Below, piece after piece: positions 6,809 through 15,067 of a stretch of 64,000 bases of DNA. Each line of letters starts with the position of its first letter. Positions within the stretch are counted from its first letter, which is position 1. A program made the position numbers and the translations under genes. The stretch comes from Streptomyces sp. SN-593 (GTDB taxonomy: Bacteria > Actinomycetota > Actinomycetes > Streptomycetales > Streptomycetaceae), in the NCBI RefSeq assembly GCF_016756395.1, contig NZ_AP018365.1, positions 5,459,001 to 5,523,000 on the forward strand, given 5' to 3'. The notes below the pieces were generated by a model, which was not told the origin of the DNA, searched no databases, and was given only the letters and a program-made list of their open reading frames with translations.

Positions 6809-9157
6809 ATGGCGCAGCACACGTCGTACGGCCCGCCGCCCGCCGCGCCCGTCGCCCCGCGGATGGGGGAGGGCGCCCGCGGCGGGTTGACGCTGCTCAA
6901 CGACGAACCGGTCTCCGTCTCCGGCGACGACGAGCTGGGCGCGCTGTGGGTGGCGAAGCAGTTGTCCGCGCTGCTGCTGGCCGAGCGGCTCGCCACCCCC
7001 TTCACGCTCGCGGTGGACGGCGGCTGGGGGATGGGAAAGAGCAGCCTGATGCGGCTGCTCGACGCCGAGCTGGGACGGTCCCCCCGGGTCCACACCGTCT
7101 GGTACAACGCCTGGAGCTCGACCGGGGCCGACGCGCTCGAAGGGCTGATCAAGTCGGTGCTCGCGCAGCTCGACCCGAACATCCTGCGCCGCACGCTGCG
7201 CCGGCTGCGCGGCGGCAGCGGGCCGGCGCGGCTGCTGCGCGCGCTCGCGCTGCTCGCCGCGGCGCCGCTGGGGGTGGCGGGGACGGTGGACGGGCTGTGG
7301 CGCGCGCTGTCCGCGGACGCCACCGCGCGCAACCACATGCGGGACGCGCTGAGCGCCATGATGGCCGACTGGACGGCAGTGCCGCACCGGGGAGCCCCCG
7401 GCCGGCTGCTGGTGATCTTCATCGACGACCTCGACCGCTGCTCCCAGGAGACGGTGCTCGCGCTGTGCGAGGCGCTCAAGGTCTACCTGGACGTGCCCGG
7501 GCTGGTCTTCGTGGTCGGCTGCGACCACGACGCCATGGGCAAGCAGGGCATGCTGCGCAACCTCACGCCGGCCGGCGCGGCCTTCATGGAGAAGATCTTC
7601 CAGACCACCTACCGCATACCGGCCCTCGGCAACCACGACATCCAGCACTACGTGCGGCGGTGCGCGGGGAAGGCCGGGATCGCCGACCTGCTCGACCAGG
7701 ACCGGCTGGTGGCGCTCATCGGCTACCGGACCGACCGCAACCCGCGCCGGATCAAGCGGCTGGTCAACGGCCTGCTGCTGGAGGCGAACCTCAACCCGAT
7801 CTGGTCCGGGCTGAGCACCGAGGCGGTCATCCGCACGCTGCTGGTCCAGCAGCTCTACGGACCCTTCTACCGCCTGATGACGGCCCAGAACGAGCCCGGC
7901 TCGCAGCCTGAGGTGGTGGAGACCTTCTTCTCCTACTGCGAGGTCCGCATGCTGCTGCGGTCCGGCGCGGGCTGGTCGTCGGGCGACCAGCGCAGGCTCA
8001 GCGCCTTCCTGGTCCGGTACTCGATGGCACTGCCCGCCGAGAGCGACCAGAACGACCGCGACGCCGCCCTGCACACCCTGCAGAACGAACTGCCCGAGAG
8101 CTTCCCGGAACTGGCCGCCGACCAGGGGTTCGTGTCGCTGCTGCGCGGGCTGCGGATGCTCCAGGAGGCCGAGTTGGTCTTCCAGCGGCTGCGGGAGGGC
8201 GTGGACCGCCCGCCGGTGCCGCCGCTGCCGGGCCCCTGGGGCGTGTCGCCGTCGCCCTACGGGCAGCAGGAGCCGTACGGATGGCCCGGGCCGTACGACC
8301 GGCCCGAGTGGTACCGGCCGCCGGAGGGCCGGTTCGGTGCGCCGGGGATGACGCCGGCCCCGGGCAGCGGTGGTCCGGTGACGCTGCCCCCGCCCGCCGG
8401 CGATCCGGGGCCGGCCGCGGACCGGGGCGTCGAGCGGTCCGGGGCGCCGGCCGCCGACACCGGGGAGCGGTCCGGCGACGGGCCGAGGGGCCATGCCCCG
8501 GCCCGCTCCGGCGCCGAGCAGCTCGCGGACCCGGGGGCGTCGACCGCGCAGCCGGGCGGGCCGGCGGGCGCCCCCTACGCGGTGCCGCGCACCGGGGCCG
8601 GCGGCGCACCGCAGCAGTCCGGGGCCCGCCCGGCCGGGCCGGCCGACCCGGTCAGCCCGGTCCTCGACCCGCAGGGCACCGAGACCTACCCCGCGGACTA
8701 CGCGCTGCCGGCCGGCTACGGGCGGCGCGTGCCCGCGCCGTCGCGGCCGCAGGCGGACGGGCCGGGCGGGCCGCCGCCGCTCGTGGTGGTCGTCGGCTTC
8801 ACCGGACGGGCCGCCGGCTCGGTCGGGTACGCCCTGCAACGAGGCGGCCTGCGGAGGGAGTTCGCCTTCAACGGCGTGCTGTGGACCGACTGGCTCGCCC
8901 GCCGGCCGCCGGCGGTGCTGTGCCACGTGGCCGCGTTCGGCGAGCGCGGCCACGGCTTCGACCTGATCCGGGCGGCCCGGGAGGACCGGGACTACCAGGG
9001 CGTGGTCGTCTTCTACACCCCGACGCTGACCCCGAACGAGCGGACGGCCGCCGACGGGCTCGACGCCCACATCACCGACGACCCCGACGAGGCGGCGCAG
9101 TTGCTGCGGGACGCGCTGCACCGGCCGCCGAACACGCCCTCCACCGGCTCGGGTTGA
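6809..9157 (+). CDS. KAP family P-loop NTPase with receiver-like C-terminal domain
   Basis: A 782-residue protein. The KAP NTPase module has Walker A 'DGGWGMGKSSL' (about 70-80) and Walker B 'LVIFIDDLDR' (201-210), with a hydrophobic segment around 142-160 between them, as expected for membrane-linked KAP proteins. After about residue 470 comes a long Pro/Gly-rich linker, then about 125 residues from 'PPPLVVVVGFTG' that look like a degenerate receiver-type fold ('VLWTDWLARRPPAVLCHVAAF', 'GFDLIRAAREDRDYQGVVVFYT'). KAP ATPases are known in phage defence and membrane-associated signalling; the function here is not known. GGAGG abuts the ATG at 6809 with no spacer; Met19 (6863) is an alternative start. 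Confidence 0.8.
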   Translation: MAQHTSYGPPPAAPVAPRMGEGARGGLTLLNDEPVSVSGDDELGALWVAKQLSALLLAERLATPFTLAVDGGWGMGKSSLMRLLDAELGRSPRVHTVWYNAWSSTGADALEGLIKSVLAQLDPNILRRTLRRLRGGSGPARLLRALALLAAAPLGVAGTVDGLWRALSADATARNHMRDALSAMMADWTAVPHRGAPGRLLVIFIDDLDRCSQETVLALCEALKVYLDVPGLVFVVGCDHDAMGKQGMLRNLTPAGAAFMEKIFQTTYRIPALGNHDIQHYVRRCAGKAGIADLLDQDRLVALIGYRTDRNPRRIKRLVNGLLLEANLNPIWSGLSTEAVIRTLLVQQLYGPFYRLMTAQNEPGSQPEVVETFFSYCEVRMLLRSGAGWSSGDQRRLSAFLVRYSMALPAESDQNDRDAALHTLQNELPESFPELAADQGFVSLLRGLRMLQEAELVFQRLREGVDRPPVPPLPGPWGVSPSPYGQQEPYGWPGPYDRPEWYRPPEGRFGAPGMTPAPGSGGPVTLPPPAGDPGPAADRGVERSGAPAADTGERSGDGPRGHAPARSGAEQLADPGASTAQPGGPAGAPYAVPRTGAGGAPQQSGARPAGPADPVSPVLDPQGTETYPADYALPAGYGRRVPAPSRPQADGPGGPPPLVVVVGFTGRAAGSVGYALQRGGLRREFAFNGVLWTDWLARRPPAVLCHVAAFGERGHGFDLIRAAREDRDYQGVVVFYTPTLTPNERTAADGLDAHITDDPDEAAQLLRDALHRPPNTPSTGSG

Positions 9158-9233
9158 GCGGCCGGCCGGCCGGAACCGGTCGGGGCGGCGGACGGGGCGG
9201 ACCGTGCGGCCGGAGCGGACCGTGCGGCCGGGG

Positions 9234-10835
9234 TCACGCTCCGCGGCCGGCGCGGGCCGGTGAGCGGCGGACCGAGCGCCCGGCGAGCACCCCGGTGCGC
9301 CGCCCGTCGGCCATCACGAAGCGCCCGTCCACCAGCACGTGCGGGATGCCCGTCGGCGCGGTGCGCGGATGGTCGAAGGTGGCGCCGGCCGCGACCGTCT
9401 CCGGGTCGAAGAGCACCAGGTCGGCGCGGTAGCCGGCGCGGACCAGGCCGCGGTCGGGCAGCCGCAGCCGGGCCGCGGGCCGCCCGCTGAGGTGCGCCAC
9501 GCACTCCTCCAGCGTGAGCACGCCGAGCTCCCGGACGTAGCGGCCGAGGTACTCGGGGAAGGTGCCGTAGGCGCGCGGGTGCGGCTTCGCGCCGCGCAGG
9601 ATGCCGTCGGAGCCCGCGGTGTGCGCGCGGTGGCGCATGATCGTGCGGACGTTGGCCTCGTCGCCGACGTGCTGGAGGATCGTGGTGCCCAGGCGGTCGG
9701 CGAGCAGGAGCCGGCGTGCGGTGGGCCAGCCGTCCACCCGGGTGCCGACGCGGGAGGACAGGGCGGGGGAGGCGACGCCCGAGATCTCGATGGTGGACCA
9801 GTCGACGGGCACCCCGTGGCAGCCGTCGGAGCCCTCCACCTCCAGGGCGCGGCGGACCGCCTCGGCCGCGCTGTCGTCCCGCAGCCGCGCGAGGGTCGCC
9901 TCGGGTCCCCCCTCCGCGGCCCAGCTCGGCAGCAGGGCGACCAGGGTGGTGCAGCCGGGGGTGTACGGGTACGTGTCGAGGGTGACGTCCACGCCCGCGT
10001 CCAAGGCGCGGTCGAGCAGCGCGAGCAACTCGGGCGCGCGGCCGGTGTTCTCGTCGAAGTTCATGGTGGCGTGGGCCAGGTGCAGGGCGCACCCCGACTC
10101 GCGGGCGAGCGCGATCATCTCCGCGTACGCCTCCAGCGCGCCCGCGCCGTAGGACCGGTGGTGCGGGCAGTAGTAGCCGTCGTGGGCGGCCACCACCCGG
10201 CACAGCTCGGCCAGTTCGGCGTCGGAGGCGTACATGCCGGGGGTGTAGGTGAGCCCCGACGACATGCCGACGGCTCCCTCGGCCAGGCCGCGCGCGACCT
10301 CCTCCTTCATCCGGTCCAGCTCGCGCGGGGTGGCCGGCCGGTCCGTCCAGCCCATCACCAGCGCCCGGACGGTGCCCTGCGGCACCAGGTAGGCGGCGTT
10401 CACCGCGATGCCCCGGTCCAGCCGGTCCAGGTAGCCGCCGACCCCGCGCCAGGTGAACTCCGCGTCGGCGCCCGGCCCGTTCCACCCGGCGATCTGGGTC
10501 CGCAGCTCCTTGAGGGTGAGGTCGTCGACCGGCGCGTACGACAGGCCGTCCTGGCCCAGCACCTCCAGGGTGACGCCCTGGGCCGCCTTCGCCTCGTGGG
10601 CGGGGTCCTCCAGCAGGGCGAGGTCGCTGTGGGCGTGCATGTCGATGAACCCCGGGGCCAGGACCAGGCCGTCGGCGTCCACCACCCGCCGCGCGCCCGG
10701 CCGCGGCCCGCCGTCCCGCTCCCGCCGGATCTCGGTGATCCGCCCGCCGTCGACGCCGACGTCCGCCCGGTACGCCCGGCCGCCGGACCCGTCCACCACC
10801 CGCGCCCCGCGCACCACCAGTTCCAAGACGGCCAT
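9234..10835 (-). CDS. N-acyl-D-amino-acid deacylase (D-aminoacylase)
   Basis: A 533-residue amidohydrolase that releases D-amino acids from N-acyl-D-amino acids. It has the metal motif 'GFIDMHAHSD' (about 62-71), 'YYCPHHRSYG', 'CALHLAHATM' and 'HTAGSDGILRGAKPHPRAYGTF' with the catalytic Asp. Where the well-studied Alcaligenes enzyme has a metal-binding Cys, this one reads 'EVLGQDGLSYAP', a variant common in actinobacterial members as far as I recall. It lies 48 bases behind the PLP deaminase in one operon: the pair would deacylate and then deaminate D-amino acids. Confidence 0.92.
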   Translation of the reverse strand: MAVLELVVRGARVVDGSGGRAYRADVGVDGGRITEIRRERDGGPRPGARRVVDADGLVLAPGFIDMHAHSDLALLEDPAHEAKAAQGVTLEVLGQDGLSYAPVDDLTLKELRTQIAGWNGPGADAEFTWRGVGGYLDRLDRGIAVNAAYLVPQGTVRALVMGWTDRPATPRELDRMKEEVARGLAEGAVGMSSGLTYTPGMYASDAELAELCRVVAAHDGYYCPHHRSYGAGALEAYAEMIALARESGCALHLAHATMNFDENTGRAPELLALLDRALDAGVDVTLDTYPYTPGCTTLVALLPSWAAEGGPEATLARLRDDSAAEAVRRALEVEGSDGCHGVPVDWSTIEISGVASPALSSRVGTRVDGWPTARRLLLADRLGTTILQHVGDEANVRTIMRHRAHTAGSDGILRGAKPHPRAYGTFPEYLGRYVRELGVLTLEECVAHLSGRPAARLRLPDRGLVRAGYRADLVLFDPETVAAGATFDHPRTAPTGIPHVLVDGRFVMADGRRTGVLAGRSVRRSPARAGRGA

Positions 10836-10883
10836 CTCCCCTTCGAGGATCGTGCGTTGCGGACGGACCGGCGGCGGGCGCGG

Positions 10884-12167
10884 TCAGAAGAAGGTGCGGA
10901 CGTAGGAGGTGACCGTGCCGTCCGCCCGCGCGACCGGGATGAGCGCCCACTTGTCGAACGTGGTGCACGGGTGGGACACGCCGAGCGCGACCCAGTCGCC
11001 GACCTCCAGGCCGTCCGCCGGCGGCACCTTCAACCAGGCGTGCTGGTCGGAGAGCCTGACCACCTCCAGACCCTCCGGCGCGGCGCGCGTCGAGCCGTCG
11101 CGGGCGGAGCGGACCGCGCGCGGGGCCGGCAGCCCCAGGTCGTAGGGGGCGTCCCGCTTGCCCGCGTTGAGGAACGCCTGGTCCGGCGCGGGGCGGGAGA
11201 CCACCTGGGTCCACAGCCGGAAGGCGGGGAGCAGGTCGCCGTCGTCCGGCACCCGGTTGAAGGGGGTGATCCGCCGGTAGTGGTCGTCGTCGTGGGTGAC
11301 GTATGCGCCCGAGCGCAGCAGCTTCAGCACCGGCCGGGACAGCTCCGGTACCTCCGCCAGGACGTCGGCGACCGCGTCGAACCACGCGGAGCCGCCCGCG
11401 CTCACCACGATCGCGGCGGCGTCCGCGAACCGCCCGGCCCGGTCGAGCGTCCCGGCCAGCGCCACCAGCCGCCGCAGGTACGCCCGTACGCGCTCCGGGT
11501 CGGCGTCGGGCACCTCGCCCTCGTAGCCGGCCACGCCCACCAGCCGCAGGGTGCCGGTGGCCGACACCGCGGCGGCGACCGCCTCGGCCTCGCGTCCGGT
11601 GCGCACCCCGGTCCGCGCGCCCTGCCCGGCGCCCAGCTCCACCACCACGTCCAGCCGCCGCCGTACGCCGGCCGCGCGCAGGGCCGCGTCCATCAGCTCG
11701 ACCGCGCGCAACGAGTCGACGTAGCAGACGAGTTCGAACGCGGGGTCGGCGTCCAGCTCGGCTCCGGCCCAGCGCAGGGCGGCCGGGTCGACAAGCTGGT
11801 TGGCGAGGAAGATCCGTGGCACCCCGAACGCCCGTGCCACCCGCACCTGGTGCGGCACCGCCAGGGTGATCCCCCAGGCCCCCCGGGCGAGTTGGCGGGC
11901 GAACAGCTGCGGGGCCATCGACGTCTTGCCGTGCGGTGCGAACGCCAGGCCGTACCGCTCGGCGTACTCCTCCAGCGCCGCCAGGTTGTGCTCCAGGGCC
12001 TCCTGCGACAGCACGAGCAGCGGGGTGCCGAAGCCGCCGTCGAACAGGTCGCGGCGCTGCGCGGCCAGCTCGCCCACGGTCAGCCCCTCGGCGTCCGGCG
12101 GCAGCCCCTTGAACCGGTGGTCGACCCGTTCGCCGTCCAGCGCCGCGATCCGCTCGTCGATGTCCAT
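10884..12167 (-). CDS. PLP-dependent amino acid deaminase / D-serine dehydratase-like (alanine racemase fold)
   Basis: A 427-residue fold-type III enzyme. The N-terminal barrel carries 'FAPHGKTSMAPQLFARQL' with the PLP lysine (about 76-78). The C-terminal domain ends in 'GVSHPCTTFDKW', whose His and Cys are the zinc ligands of eukaryotic-type D-serine dehydratase (DSD1). It probably removes ammonia from D-amino acids supplied by the downstream deacylase. The ATG at 12167 follows a GGGAGGG site. It is the first gene of the operon, divergent from the kinase-IclR-RidA operon, whose IclR regulator likely controls both. Confidence 0.88.
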   Translation of the reverse strand: MDIDERIAALDGERVDHRFKGLPPDAEGLTVGELAAQRRDLFDGGFGTPLLVLSQEALEHNLAALEEYAERYGLAFAPHGKTSMAPQLFARQLARGAWGITLAVPHQVRVARAFGVPRIFLANQLVDPAALRWAGAELDADPAFELVCYVDSLRAVELMDAALRAAGVRRRLDVVVELGAGQGARTGVRTGREAEAVAAAVSATGTLRLVGVAGYEGEVPDADPERVRAYLRRLVALAGTLDRAGRFADAAAIVVSAGGSAWFDAVADVLAEVPELSRPVLKLLRSGAYVTHDDDHYRRITPFNRVPDDGDLLPAFRLWTQVVSRPAPDQAFLNAGKRDAPYDLGLPAPRAVRSARDGSTRAAPEGLEVVRLSDQHAWLKVPPADGLEVGDWVALGVSHPCTTFDKWALIPVARADGTVTSYVRTFF

Positions 12168-12210
12168 CCACCCTCCCGGGAAGCGGCCCCGGGGTGCCGG
12201 TGCCACGTCG

Positions 12211-12244
12211 TAGGATCGTTGCGCCCTGTGCAACGACCGTTGCG
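12211..12244. promoter_or_regulatory. divergent promoter region with IclR-type inverted repeats
   Basis: CGTTGC (12217-12222), GCAACG (12230-12235) and GTTGCG (12239-12244) form two overlapping inverted repeats. TAGGAT (12211-12216) is a good plus-strand -10, and TTGCAC-15-TACGAC can be read on the minus strand across the same DNA. A regulator bound here could control both divergent D-amino-acid operons. The IclR protein encoded at 13516 is the obvious candidate. Confidence 0.55.
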
Positions 12245-12337
12245 TGTCCTGTTCCCCGCTGTCTAACATCCTGGTCGGCGCGGGGTCAACGGCGCCAGGG
12301 CGGGCCGCGCCCGTGCCGAAGGGGAACGGAGACCCGC

Positions 12338-13519
12338 GTGATCGCAACGCCGAGCGCCGAACGCGTCGAGGTCGTCTGCCTGGGCGAGTCCATGGTCACC
12401 TTCGTCCCCTCCCGGCCGGGGCCGCTCGCCGACGTCCCCTCCTTCCACCGTGCCATCGGCGGCGCGGAGTCCAACGTGGCGTGCACGCTCGCCCGCGCCG
12501 GCCACCGCACGCGCTGGGTGAGCCGGGTCGGCGCCGACGGCTTCGGCGACCACCTGGTGGACACGATCGCCGCCGCCGGCGTGGACGTCGGCGCGGTGCA
12601 GCGCGACCCGCACCGGCCCACCGGCGTCTACTTCCGCACCGCGCAGGAGCGTTCCACCACCCTGTCCGGCGGGTCCGGGCGCGCCGAGGTGGTCTACTAC
12701 CGCAAGGGCTCGGCGGCCTCCGCCCTGTCGCCCGACCTGGTCCGCCGCCAAGACGTGTGGAGCGGCGACGTCCTGCACCTGACCGGCATCACCGGCGCGC
12801 TCTCGGCGACCTGCCACGCCCTGATGACCCGCCTCACCCACCGCGAACCCGGCCGCCCCCTGGTCTCCTTCGACGTCAACCACCGCCCCGCGCTGTGGCG
12901 GGACGCCGACCCGCTGGACCTGGTCGCGCTCGCCCGCGGCTGCGACCTGGTCTTCGTCGGGGAGGACGAGGCGCAGGCGGCCTTCGGCCTGCCCGACGCG
13001 GACGCGGTGCGCGCCGCGCTGCCGGAGCCGGCGGTGCTGGTGGTCAAACAGGGCGCGGACGGCGCCACGGTGTTCGCCTCCGAGGGGGCGCTCCTGCCCG
13101 GCGGGCCGGGCGCCTCGGGCGCGCCCGGCGCTCCGGAGGGGGCGGCCGCTTCTCAGGGGGTGGACGGGCCGGTGGGGCCGGACCGGGCGGTGGGGTCGGA
13201 CCGACCGGGTGCCGTGGGCGGCGGGGATGTCCGGCTGCACGTCCCCGCGCCGGTCGTGGACGTGGTCGCGCACGTCGGCGCGGGCGACGCCTTCGCCGCC
13301 GGCTTCCTGTCCGCGACGCTGCGCGGGCTGCCGCTGCGGGACCGGATGCGCCACGGCCACCTGCTGGCCGCCGCCGCCCTGACCGTGCCCGACGACCTGG
13401 CGGTGCCGCCCGGACGGGAGCGCTGCGACGCGCTGGCGGCCCTGGACGACGCCGCGTGGGGCGCCCTGCGGTTGGGCCCGGGGTGGGCCCGGGACGCGAC
13501 CGGCGGGGGGACGCCGTGA
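12338..13519 (+). CDS. PfkB family sugar kinase (2-keto-3-deoxygluconate kinase-like)
   Basis: A 393-residue ribokinase-fold kinase. It starts 'VEVVCLGESMVTFVPSRPGPL' with 'GGAESNVACTLARAG' (41-55) and ends with the catalytic 'HVGAGDAFAAGF' (about 312-323), where GAGD supplies the base. It most resembles KdgK-type kinases, but the sugar is a guess. Residues about 252-297 are a Gly/Pro/Ala-rich insertion just before the catalytic loop, not usual for the family. The GTG at 12338 has GGAG 5-6 bases upstream. It overlaps iclR by 4 bases (GTGA). In this genus such a kinase recurs next to D-aminoacylase genes, as I recall. Confidence 0.88.
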   Translation: MIATPSAERVEVVCLGESMVTFVPSRPGPLADVPSFHRAIGGAESNVACTLARAGHRTRWVSRVGADGFGDHLVDTIAAAGVDVGAVQRDPHRPTGVYFRTAQERSTTLSGGSGRAEVVYYRKGSAASALSPDLVRRQDVWSGDVLHLTGITGALSATCHALMTRLTHREPGRPLVSFDVNHRPALWRDADPLDLVALARGCDLVFVGEDEAQAAFGLPDADAVRAALPEPAVLVVKQGADGATVFASEGALLPGGPGASGAPGAPEGAAASQGVDGPVGPDRAVGSDRPGAVGGGDVRLHVPAPVVDVVAHVGAGDAFAAGFLSATLRGLPLRDRMRHGHLLAAAALTVPDDLAVPPGRERCDALAALDDAAWGALRLGPGWARDATGGGTP

Positions 13520-14496
13520 GCCAGACCGTGGACCGGGCGCTGAGCATCCTGCCGCTCCTCGCGGAGGGGCCGGCCGGCCTGGAGCAGGTCGCCGCGCGGC
13601 TCGACGTGCACAAGTCGACCGCGCTGCGGCTGCTGCGCACCCTGCACGAGCACGGCCTCGTCTACCGCCAGCGCGACCAGCGCTACCGGCTCGGCGCCCG
13701 CCTCTTCGCCCTGGCCCAGCAGGCCGTCGAGGCGCTGGACATCCGCGAGATCGCCCACCCGCACCTGGCCGCGCTCAACGAGCGCACCGGCCACACCGTG
13801 CACCTGGCGGTGTACGAGCAGGGCGAGGTGGTCTACATCGACAAGGTGGACAGCCGCTACCCGGTGCGGATGCACTCCCGGATCGGCCGCCCGGTCGCCA
13901 TCACGGTGGCCGCCGTCGCCAAGCTGCTCCTCGCCGACCTGCCGGAGCCCGAGCGGCGCACGGTCGCCGAGCGGCTGGACTACCCGCGCTACACCGCCCG
14001 TTCGACGCCGGACGCGGCCGCGTTCCTCGCCGAGCTGGAGCGGGTGCGCGCGCAGGGCTGGGCGAGCGACCTCGGCGGCCACGAGGAGTCCATCAACTGC
14101 GTCGGCGCGCCGATCCACGGACCGGACGGCCGGGTCTGGGCCGCGATGTCCCTCTCCGCCCCCAACGTGGTGGTCGGCGCCGACGCGCTGCTGCGGCTGC
14201 GCCCGCTGATCCTGCGGACCGCGCACGCGGTGGGGGAGGAACTGTCCGGCCGGCCGGGCGGCCCACCCGCCACCGGTGCGGACGGCGACCCCTTCGACGG
14301 CGAAGGGACGGACGGCGGTGCGGCCCGCACCGAAGCGCCCCCGGCCGGACCGGCCTGCGCTGGACCGGCCTCCGCCGGATCGCCCGCCGCTGGACCGGCC
14401 CCGGCTGAACCGGCGCCGGCCGGACCGGCCCACGAGGAACCCAGCGGCGCCGAACCCGGCGGCGACGTGACGAACGACGAGGACACCGACGCATGA
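13516..14496 (+). CDS. IclR family transcriptional regulator with a low-complexity tail
   Basis: A 326-residue regulator. The N-terminal winged helix-turn-helix ('GLEQVAARLDVHKSTALRLLRTL', about 20-45) is followed by an IclR effector domain ('YEQGEVVYIDKVDSRYPVRMHSRIGR', 'GHEESINCVGAPI'). IclR proteins are normally about 250-260 residues; this one continues for about 80 residues of Ala/Pro/Gly repeats ('PAGPACAGPASAGSPAAG'). It is coupled by 4-base overlaps to the kinase before and the RidA-like gene after. It probably regulates the divergent D-amino-acid operons through the repeats near 12217-12244. Confidence 0.93.
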   Translation: MSQTVDRALSILPLLAEGPAGLEQVAARLDVHKSTALRLLRTLHEHGLVYRQRDQRYRLGARLFALAQQAVEALDIREIAHPHLAALNERTGHTVHLAVYEQGEVVYIDKVDSRYPVRMHSRIGRPVAITVAAVAKLLLADLPEPERRTVAERLDYPRYTARSTPDAAAFLAELERVRAQGWASDLGGHEESINCVGAPIHGPDGRVWAAMSLSAPNVVVGADALLRLRPLILRTAHAVGEELSGRPGGPPATGADGDPFDGEGTDGGAARTEAPPAGPACAGPASAGSPAAGPAPAEPAPAGPAHEEPSGAEPGGDVTNDEDTDA

Positions 14497-14951
14497 GCGA
14501 CCAGCCCGAGACCGGCGCCACCGAGACCGGCGCCGACCGGCACCCGCGCCTGACCAAGACCGCGATCACCCCGCCGACGCACACCGCCCCGCCGGCGAGG
14601 TTCTCGCACGGCGTCCGCAAGGGCGGCATCCTCCAGGTCGCCGGGCAGGTCGGCTTCCTGCCCGCCGTCGAGGGCCAGGCCCCCACCCCGGCCGGCCCGA
14701 CGCTGCGTGAGCAGACCCTCCAGACGCTCGAGAACGTGCGCTCCGTGCTCACCGCCGGCGGGGCGAGCTGGGAGGACGTGGTCATGGTCCGCGTCTACCT
14801 CACCGACACCGCGCACTTCGCCGAGCTGAACGACCTCTACAACGCCTACTTCGCCGACCTCGAACAGCCCCCCGCGGCCCGCACGACGGTCTACGTCGGG
14901 CTGCCGGCCGGCCTGCTCGTCGAGATCGACGCGCTGGCCGTGCTCGGCTGA
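14493..14951 (+). CDS. RidA family protein (YjgF/YER057c/UK114)
   Basis: A 152-residue trimeric RidA-fold protein. RidA hydrolyses reactive enamine/imine intermediates made by PLP dehydratases, which fits the PLP deaminase in the divergent operon. Visible: 'FSHGVRKGGILQVAGQVGF', 'NVRSVLTAGGASWEDVVMVRVYLTD' and 'ARTTVYVGLPAGLLVEIDALAVLG'. The residue before LP is Gly here, whereas archetypal RidA has the catalytic Arg at that place, so it may belong to a Rid subfamily with another activity. The ATG overlaps the iclR stop (ATGA). Confidence 0.92.
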   Translation: MSDQPETGATETGADRHPRLTKTAITPPTHTAPPARFSHGVRKGGILQVAGQVGFLPAVEGQAPTPAGPTLREQTLQTLENVRSVLTAGGASWEDVVMVRVYLTDTAHFAELNDLYNAYFADLEQPPAARTTVYVGLPAGLLVEIDALAVLG

Positions 14952-14986
14952 ACGCCCCCCGCACGCCCGGCGGTCCGGGCGCGACG

Positions 14987-15029
14987 GCACGAAGGGAGCG
15001 CCCCCGGTGAGGGGACGCTCCCTTCGTGC
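14987..15029. terminator. bidirectional hairpin between ridA and chitinase
   Basis: GCACGAAGGGAGCG (14987-15000) pairs perfectly over 14 bases with 15016-15029 across a 15-base loop. It lies between the convergent RidA-like and chitinase genes. Confidence 0.75.
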
Positions 15030-15067
15030 GGTGCCCGCGCCGTCCGTCGGACGGCCCTCAGGCGCGC

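Noticed and set aside
5444..9121. A 1225-residue minus-strand open frame covering the KAP NTPase gene and the aminotransferase
   Set aside because: Only its last 403 codons are a gene. The rest is low-information antisense sequence opposite the KAP NTPase, kept open by high GC.
9013..12171. A 1052-residue minus-strand open frame across the D-amino-acid operon
   Set aside because: It is an out-of-frame shadow of the deaminase and deacylase, Arg/Gly-rich and without any domain.
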